From contig CAYJNO010000029.1 of NCBI GenBank assembly GCA_964371715.1, positions 1 to 20,423 on the forward strand: DNA of 20,423 nucleotides. The letters are read 5' to 3'. Source of the stretch: CAYJNO01 sp964371715. Its GTDB lineage: Bacteria > Bacillota_I > Bacilli_A > Erysipelotrichales > Erysipelotrichaceae. The first letter of the stretch is position 1. Every line of letters starts with the position of its first letter. The position numbers and the translations under genes were made by a program. Of this stretch, positions 15,678-20,423 are shown piece by piece. The notes under the pieces were generated by a model, which made no database searches, was not told where the DNA came from, and saw only the letters and a program-made list of their open reading frames with translations.

Positions 15678-16841
15678 CTAAAATATCATATATATCAGAT
15701 GAGCTACAATTCCTGCACATAGCCCACCTATAGTATGTGCAAAAATTGCACAACTTACTAAATTATTACATTTTAATTCGTTCATCATTGCAATATGTGT
15801 ACTTAAATAACCACTCCAACACATACACATAGCAGTGAACACTGCTATTTCATTTGCTCCAATTAAGTTCTTACTAACCATATCAGGTATCATTCCTAAA
15901 GATGCCCCTGCTGATCCTAAGGCCGTTATTGGTACTGCAATTGCCCCATCATATGTAAATCCAAATAGTGGCTTTAAAATAAAGTCTAACTGTGCTGCTA
16001 ACCAAGGTAAAAATGCAACACCTTCATAAGCTGCACCTGTATATGTACCAAGTTCTGATGGGCCATTAGTTAATACCATTACAAATGAACAGATAATTAA
16101 AACTCCTGGTATTATTCCAAGCCCCATTTTTACACCACTTTGTCCACCATCTAAAAGTGCATCCATAAAACGGTTTATTAGTGAACTATTTCTAATTATT
16201 CTTTTATCTAACTCTACTTTTCCTAAATCACTATCATCTTCTAAAGCTTCTTTTTCTTTACCAAATATTTTTATTGTTTGGATTAACATCAATCTTGTGC
16301 TTATTATACTTCCTACAATCGCTCCTAATAATCCAGCTAATACTGCCGAATAAAAGTTAGTACCATCTTGTGGTTGTAAACCTAACATAAATGTAACTAC
16401 TATTAACCCCATCCCAAATGATGTACCAATATTTGCTAAAGCTGGTATTTGATATTTTTTGAAATATCTAACAAAATTTTTGTCATTTGCTAGTGCTAAT
16501 ATAGCAGGGTTATCTGATAAAAATGTAGTAATTATACCTACAATACTTGCACCCGGCATGCCATACAATGGTTTTACTAACGGTGATAGCAATCTATTAA
16601 TTACTGCAACCACACCAAATTCTGTTAAAAGACCTGATAAACCACCTGCTAAAACAGCTATAGCCATGATATACCATACTGTATCCGTTAACAATGCAGC
16701 TGCTGTATTCATTAAAGTGTTTATAAAGTTAGTTAGTCCCATTTCACTTCCAATTAAATATGAAATAGTACCAAAGATAATTACAAATATTAACGTCTCT
16801 AAACTAAAGGCATTCTTTAATTTATAAGTTTCATTATCCAT
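15678..16841 (-). CDS. Nucleoside-recognition (GATE) domain membrane protein
   Basis: The 387-residue protein has roughly eight to ten hydrophobic segments and two halves of similar type. Each half has a polar, glycine-rich gate-like stretch: TFLSDNPAILALANDKNF near residue 105 and DGAIAVPITALGSAGASLG near residue 300. A hydrophilic loop rich in Glu and Asp (about 195-215) separates them. This layout fits the nucleoside-recognition/GATE proteins, relatives of spore maturation proteins and concentrative nucleoside transporters, whose substrate is usually unknown. GGGGGA precedes the ATG. It is first in an operon with the CPBP protease. I am confident it is a transporter-like membrane protein, less so of the family name. 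Confidence 0.6.
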   Translation of the reverse strand: MDNETYKLKNAFSLETLIFVIIFGTISYLIGSEMGLTNFINTLMNTAAALLTDTVWYIMAIAVLAGGLSGLLTEFGVVAVINRLLSPLVKPLYGMPGASIVGIITTFLSDNPAILALANDKNFVRYFKKYQIPALANIGTSFGMGLIVVTFMLGLQPQDGTNFYSAVLAGLLGAIVGSIISTRLMLIQTIKIFGKEKEALEDDSDLGKVELDKRIIRNSSLINRFMDALLDGGQSGVKMGLGIIPGVLIICSFVMVLTNGPSELGTYTGAAYEGVAFLPWLAAQLDFILKPLFGFTYDGAIAVPITALGSAGASLGMIPDMVSKNLIGANEIAVFTAMCMCWSGYLSTHIAMMNELKCNNLVSCAIFAHTIGGLCAGIVAHLIYMIF

Positions 16842-16872
16842 ATATTCCCCCTATTATTTACTTACCTCTATT

Positions 16873-16901
16873 ATTATATACATTTATAGCCTTAATATAA
16901 A
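16873..16901 (-). promoter_or_regulatory. Candidate promoter of the GATE/CPBP operon
   Basis: On the minus strand TTTATA (16901-16896), a 17-bp spacer and TATAAT (16878-16873) lie about 31 bp before the start codon. The -10 is perfect and the -35 matches four of six consensus bases. Confidence 0.45.
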
Positions 16902-17018
16902 CACTATATATAAATTTTATTAAATTCATTTAATAATTATCATTTATGAAATTTTATACCAGCTATACACTTTATATTATCAATCTATGTAATTTTTATT
17001 CAATTTTGTAATTTTAAG

Positions 17019-17047
17019 TTTACTTTTACATTAATGAATAATATTAT
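17019..17047 (+). promoter_or_regulatory. Candidate promoter of the PAS/HD-GYP operon
   Basis: TTTACT (17019-17024), a 17-bp spacer and TATTAT (17042-17047) would start transcription near 17054. If real, this start lies downstream of the ATG at 17048 and would exclude it as a start codon. The rest of the spacer between the divergent operons shows no other clear signal. Confidence 0.4.
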
Positions 17048-17068
17048 ATGGTTAATAGTGGAGGATTT

Positions 17069-18631
17069 ATGAAAGACTATAATTTATATTCTAAAATGGA
17101 ATTTGTAAAAATGTTATTGAATAATACACCAATAGCTTATGTAATATTAGATAGAGAATATCGAATTCACTTTATTAACGAAAGTTTTGTTAAGCTTAGA
17201 AAATTAGACCCTAATAATACAATTGGTAATAAGTGTTATAATTTATCTAATGCTGGTGTTAGATGCGGTAATTGTGCTGTTGCAAAAGCATTTATTACAA
17301 AGGAAAATGTGTTAGTTAAAAGAAAAGACATTTTACATGATCAAACATTACGCTTTATTGACGATTATGCTATTCCTTTACAACTTAATGAAAAAGGAGA
17401 AGTAGAGTTTATCTTAGAAATAATGATTGATAGAACTACTGAAATGATTAAACGTGAACAAAGAAATAAAGATTATGATGAAATATTAAACATATTATCT
17501 AATTTATTAGAAGCTAAAGATAGCTATACCGCTAAGCACTCTGATAATGTAAGAAGAATTGCTTTGAACTTAGCTTTAGCTTGTAATTTAGAACGTGATC
17601 AATTATTAGATATTTCAATTGCAGCAAGTTTACATGATATTGGTAAAGTCAAAATACCTGATTCAATAATAAATAAACAGGGTAAATTAACTGATGAAGA
17701 ATTTTTTATGATTAAAAATCACCCCGTCTATTCATATGAAATGTTAGAAAACTTATCAAGTTTTAACCATATTAGAGAAATAGCTAAACATCATCATGAA
17801 CGTATTGATGGTTTTGGATATCCTGATAAATTAAAAGATAATGATATATCTATTGGCTCAAAAATCATCGCTATAGCTGATACATATGACGCTATTACAA
17901 CAACTAGATCATATCGAAAGTCGCTTTCTCACGAATATGCAATTGATGAAATTAAAAGGGTTAGTGGAACGCAATTAGATTCATCTCTTGTTGATATATT
18001 TGTTGAATTAGATTTTACTAGTTTTAAAAATTCTATATTTGAAATACCAAAAAAATCTAAAGGTAATGTAGTAGAGAGAGTTATAACACAAGTTTCAAAT
18101 ACTGTAACTGAAGATTCAACTGAAATGAAAAACTTATCAGACTTAGATCTAAATAATTTACTACTGAAGATTTTTAATGCTACACCATGTGGATATATTA
18201 TATTAAATAAAGATTTTAACTTAGATTATGCTAGTGATTTTGTATTTAAATACTTTGATATAGATGATAATGACAAATTAAAAGATATTATCATACATAG
18301 TACAAAAGATTTAATAGAAGAAACTTTTACAACAAAATCAATTACTAAAGCTACTAAAGAAATTATAAATAATAGTTTACATAAAATATTTGATATTTTT
18401 ATTGTTCCATTAATTAATCATAACAATAGTGTTGGAAGTGTAATCCAGGTAATTATAGATCGAACTGATGAGATAGTATTAGATCGTACTAGAGCAAGTG
18501 ATTTTAATAAAATAATACATATACTAGATGAAATTTATGACTCTAAAAAAGAAGATACTGATCATCAAAACCTATCACCACAAATCATTGAACTACAAAA
18601 TCGCCTGAAAGAATTAATAGAGCGTATCTAA
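17069..18631 (+). CDS. PAS/HD-GYP/PAS signalling phosphodiesterase
   Basis: This 520-residue cytoplasmic protein has an N-terminal PAS domain (about 10-120), a linker helix and an HD-GYP domain (about 150-310). A second PAS-like domain (about 360-470) and a second helix end the protein. The HD-GYP core is intact: HDIGK with His189-Asp190, two His at 242-243, GYP at 250-252 and IAIADTYDAITT. Such domains degrade cyclic di-GMP or related signals. PAS1 holds Cys56, Cys66 and Cys69 in a loop, a pattern seen in PAS domains that may bind a metal centre; PAS2 lacks it. ATG 17069 has GGAGG at 17060-17064; the upstream ATG 17048 lacks a site. It leads an operon with the hydrolase and DUF1349 genes. 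Confidence 0.9.
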   Translation: MKDYNLYSKMEFVKMLLNNTPIAYVILDREYRIHFINESFVKLRKLDPNNTIGNKCYNLSNAGVRCGNCAVAKAFITKENVLVKRKDILHDQTLRFIDDYAIPLQLNEKGEVEFILEIMIDRTTEMIKREQRNKDYDEILNILSNLLEAKDSYTAKHSDNVRRIALNLALACNLERDQLLDISIAASLHDIGKVKIPDSIINKQGKLTDEEFFMIKNHPVYSYEMLENLSSFNHIREIAKHHHERIDGFGYPDKLKDNDISIGSKIIAIADTYDAITTTRSYRKSLSHEYAIDEIKRVSGTQLDSSLVDIFVELDFTSFKNSIFEIPKKSKGNVVERVITQVSNTVTEDSTEMKNLSDLDLNNLLLKIFNATPCGYIILNKDFNLDYASDFVFKYFDIDDNDKLKDIIIHSTKDLIEETFTTKSITKATKEIINNSLHKIFDIFIVPLINHNNSVGSVIQVIIDRTDEIVLDRTRASDFNKIIHILDEIYDSKKEDTDHQNLSPQIIELQNRLKELIERI

Positions 18632-18634
18632 ATT

Positions 18635-19336
18635 ATGATTTATATAAGAAGATATTTTAAATATATTATTAGATTTATTTTATTATTTTTTGTTGTTATC
18701 TTGTGTGCAATTTTATTTATTATATTAACCCCATATAAAGCAGATGATATTGTAAAAGAAATTATCTTAGAAAATGATAATATCATAGAAGATGATGAAT
18801 ATTATATTATTAAGGGAGATAAAGATTCTTCTACTGCCATGATATTTTATCCTGGAGCACTTGTTGAACCTGATGCCTATATCCCATTAATGTATCAAAT
18901 ATCTAAAGAAATAAGCATTGATGTTATTATTGTTAAAATGCCATTAAATCTTGCTGTTTTTAATAAAGATGTTGCTGATAAAATTATGATGGATTTTTAT
19001 GAATATGATACTTGGTATTTGTGTGGACATTCATTAGGTGGTGCAATGATTAGTGATTACGCTTCAAACAATGTTGATAAAATTGCAGGTTTAATTGTAT
19101 TAGGTTCCCCTGTATATGGTGATATACCATTGGATAAAACATTAACTATTTATGGTTCTACTGAATACAACAATAAAGAACGTATTAATTACAATACAAA
19201 TGTAATTGAAATAGAAAATGGTACCCATTATCAATTTGGTAACTATGGTATTCAATCTGGTTATGTTGAGCCAATTATCGAAACAGCAGATCAGCAATCA
19301 CAAACCGTGGAAGCTATGAAAAACTTTATTAAATAA
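18635..19336 (+). CDS. Membrane-anchored alpha/beta hydrolase
   Basis: The 233-residue protein begins with a basic stretch and one hydrophobic helix (about 10-32), so the catalytic part probably lies outside the membrane. The body matches alpha/beta hydrolase_5: FYPGALVEPDAYIPL near residue 71, the nucleophile elbow GHSLGG with Ser133, YGSTE with Glu177 as possible acid, and GTHYQFGNYG with His198. It would hydrolyse an ester, amide or similar bond; the substrate is unknown. The start lies 3 bases after the HD-GYP stop and lacks a clear ribosome binding site, which suggests translational coupling. It is somewhat short for the superfamily, but all triad positions can be placed. Confidence 0.85.
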   Translation: MIYIRRYFKYIIRFILLFFVVILCAILFIILTPYKADDIVKEIILENDNIIEDDEYYIIKGDKDSSTAMIFYPGALVEPDAYIPLMYQISKEISIDVIIVKMPLNLAVFNKDVADKIMMDFYEYDTWYLCGHSLGGAMISDYASNNVDKIAGLIVLGSPVYGDIPLDKTLTIYGSTEYNNKERINYNTNVIEIENGTHYQFGNYGIQSGYVEPIIETADQQSQTVEAMKNFIK

Positions 19337-19347
19337 GGAGTAAATTT

Positions 19348-19959
19348 ATGAATTTTGATATTAGGAATTTATTTTGGATTAATGAACCAAAAATGTATTT
19401 AGTAAGTGATGATAAAATAGAAATATTTACAGAGAGTCATACCGATTTATGGCAAAGAACATATTATAAGTTTAGAAATGATAATGCCCCAATGTTACAA
19501 ATGAAAACATCAAATTGTGAATTTTCATTTACTGTTAAAGTTGAATTTGATAGTTCTCATAACTTTGATCAAGCAGGTATCATATTATACCTAAATAGTG
19601 AAAATTGGATTAAAGCGTCTATTGAATATGGTGACATGACTAATAGTTATTTAGGATGTGTAGTTACTAATAATGGTTACTCTGATTGGTCAACCACAAA
19701 AATAACTTCAACAATTAATTCACTTTGGTTTAGACTAAGTAGAAGAGATAGTGATTTTTGTGTTGAATCCTCAATGGATGGAATTAACTTTGAGCAATTG
19801 AGAATTTTTCATTTATTTAATATTACAGATTTTATAAACTTTGGTGTTTATGCATGTAGCCCTGAAGATGGTTCATTCAAAGCAACATTTACAAATTTTG
19901 AAATAACAGATTGTAAATGGAAGTTACATACTGGTCAACAACCAGATATTATCGATTAA
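19348..19959 (+). CDS. DUF1349 concanavalin-like domain protein
   Basis: The 203-residue soluble protein matches DUF1349, a concanavalin A-like beta-sandwich family. Recognisable segments are DQAGIILYLNSENWIKASIEYG near residue 74-95 (key DQAG and WIKA), VVTNNGYSDWST near 108 and SSMDGINFEQLRIFHL near 145. Members are often annotated as regulation of enolase 1-like, but no enzyme activity is established. There is no signal peptide. AAGGAG precedes the ATG, 11 bases after the hydrolase stop. It is the last gene of the HD-GYP operon, before a strong terminator. The fold suggests ligand or carbohydrate binding, as inference only. Confidence 0.88.
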   Translation: MNFDIRNLFWINEPKMYLVSDDKIEIFTESHTDLWQRTYYKFRNDNAPMLQMKTSNCEFSFTVKVEFDSSHNFDQAGIILYLNSENWIKASIEYGDMTNSYLGCVVTNNGYSDWSTTKITSTINSLWFRLSRRDSDFCVESSMDGINFEQLRIFHLFNITDFINFGVYACSPEDGSFKATFTNFEITDCKWKLHTGQQPDIID

Positions 19960-19995
19960 AAAAATGTATGAGATTAAGACTCATACATTTTTTTT
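19958..19995. terminator. Bidirectional terminator between DUF1349 and PepSY genes
   Basis: ATGTATGAG (19964-19972) pairs with CTCATACAT (19980-19988) across a 7-nt loop, extended by an A run at 19958-19963 and a T run to 19995. Both strands end in T runs, and it overlaps the stop codons of the two convergent genes. Confidence 0.92.
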
Positions 19996-20423
19996 AGTCA
20001 TCATTTTCAATACTTCTTTTAATTATCGCTCCATTAACTGCATTAACATTATAATCATATTCTTTAAAGTTTAGCTCCCATTCAATATCATAGGAAGCAA
20101 TTCCATCGTCTAAATCAAACTCAACTTGAATATAGTTTATATCCGATTCATTAAGCCCAGCATCATTTAATGCAATTTTTTTAGCTTCATCACTTGAAAT
20201 ATATTCATTATTAGTAGATACATTAGTATTCAAATGCTCTAAATCATAATCGTAACTGATTATATTTCCTGTTACTGCATCAATTTCATAATCATATTCT
20301 ACATTTTCACTAACAAAATCAACATCATATTCTGCTCTGTTATTATCATAACTATAATTAACTTGAATATAGCTTACATTAGATTCATTTACATTTGCAT
20401 GTGCTAACGCAATTTCTTTTGCT
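19994..20423 (-). CDS. PepSY-domain protein with tandem repeats (5' end beyond window)
   Basis: The frame is open from the stop at 19994 to the right edge, so the gene is partial; its codons run in phase from 20422. A TTG at 20233 is in frame but looks like an internal leucine codon, because coding sequence of the same kind continues upstream. About 143 residues are visible, holding two PepSY-like repeats. One begins AKEIALAHANVNES at the edge and the next AKKIALNDAGLNES at about 20185, a period of 79 residues; both continue with YIQV and end in an acidic YD-rich strand. PepSY domains are often found on secreted or membrane proteins and may inhibit proteases. An N-terminal signal or membrane anchor would lie outside the window. 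Confidence 0.85.
   Translation of the reverse strand, partial: AKEIALAHANVNESNVSYIQVNYSYDNNRAEYDVDFVSENVEYDYEIDAVTGNIISYDYDLEHLNTNVSTNNEYISSDEAKKIALNDAGLNESDINYIQVEFDLDDGIASYDIEWELNFKEYDYNVNAVNGAIIKRSIENDD

Noticed and set aside
15835..16827. Plus-strand open frames opposite the GATE-domain gene
   Set aside because: They mirror the minus-strand membrane protein, with no binding sites or domain features.
1..20423. Mycoplasma-type genetic code (TGA read as Trp)
   Set aside because: metN ends in TGA exactly overlapping the metI start, and tryptophans are coded TGG, so the standard bacterial code fits.
1..20423. Mobile element, prophage or CRISPR content
   Set aside because: No transposase, integrase, terminal repeats, spacer array or phage structural gene was found; the dUTPase sits in an ordinary operon context.

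Overview
The window is strongly AT-rich, with short intergenic gaps, clear GGAGG-type ribosome binding sites, Gram-positive-style lipoprotein signals and T-box leaders. This points to a low-GC Bacillota or a free-living Mycoplasmatota-like lineage (Erysipelotrichia or Izemoplasma/Haloplasma type). The metN reading frame ends in TGA and tryptophans are TGG, so the code looks standard and not the Mycoplasma code. The exact genus cannot be read from the sequence.

Positions 1-6900 form a cluster of three importers, each under its own regulatory RNA. A queuosine-precursor transporter of the YhhQ family (77-778, minus) sits behind a preQ1-I riboswitch with a terminator. The methionine importer metN-metI-metQ (1301-3792, plus) sits behind a T-box leader with specifier ATG. 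A TrpXYZ-type ABC importer (6512 down to 3836, minus) sits behind a second T-box leader with specifier TGG. The two T-boxes support each other: in both, the specifier lies 41 nt after a GAGAG element, and the base after TGG in the tRNA-acceptor bulge (T in one, C in the other) matches the discriminator base expected for tRNA-Met and tRNA-Trp.

Positions 6942-13233 hold a small two-helix membrane protein and then a long minus-strand gene run. In transcription order the run is PTS IIB, PTS IIC (ascorbate/SgaT type), dUTPase, a Cys-type glutathione peroxidase, an endonuclease/exonuclease/phosphatase-fold enzyme and a patatin-like lipase. An AraC-family regulator is divergent from the PTS genes across a 340-bp AT-rich spacer. 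No IIA component is present nearby.

Positions 13304-16841 hold membrane proteins: an AI-2E/PerM-family protein, a bacterial PH-domain protein (plus), a CPBP-family intramembrane protease and a nucleoside-recognition (GATE) domain protein. Positions 17069-19959 form a plus-strand operon: a PAS/HD-GYP/PAS signalling protein, a membrane-anchored alpha/beta hydrolase and a DUF1349 concanavalin-like protein. The right edge cuts through a minus-strand gene encoding at least two tandem PepSY-like repeats.

Most transcription units end in strong hairpin terminators, and several of these are shared by convergent genes. I saw no tRNA, rRNA, CRISPR array, transposon or phage gene. The least explained items are the PAS protein with its three-cysteine loop and internal duplication, the IIA-less PTS operon carrying dUTPase, and the concentration of three RNA-controlled importers.
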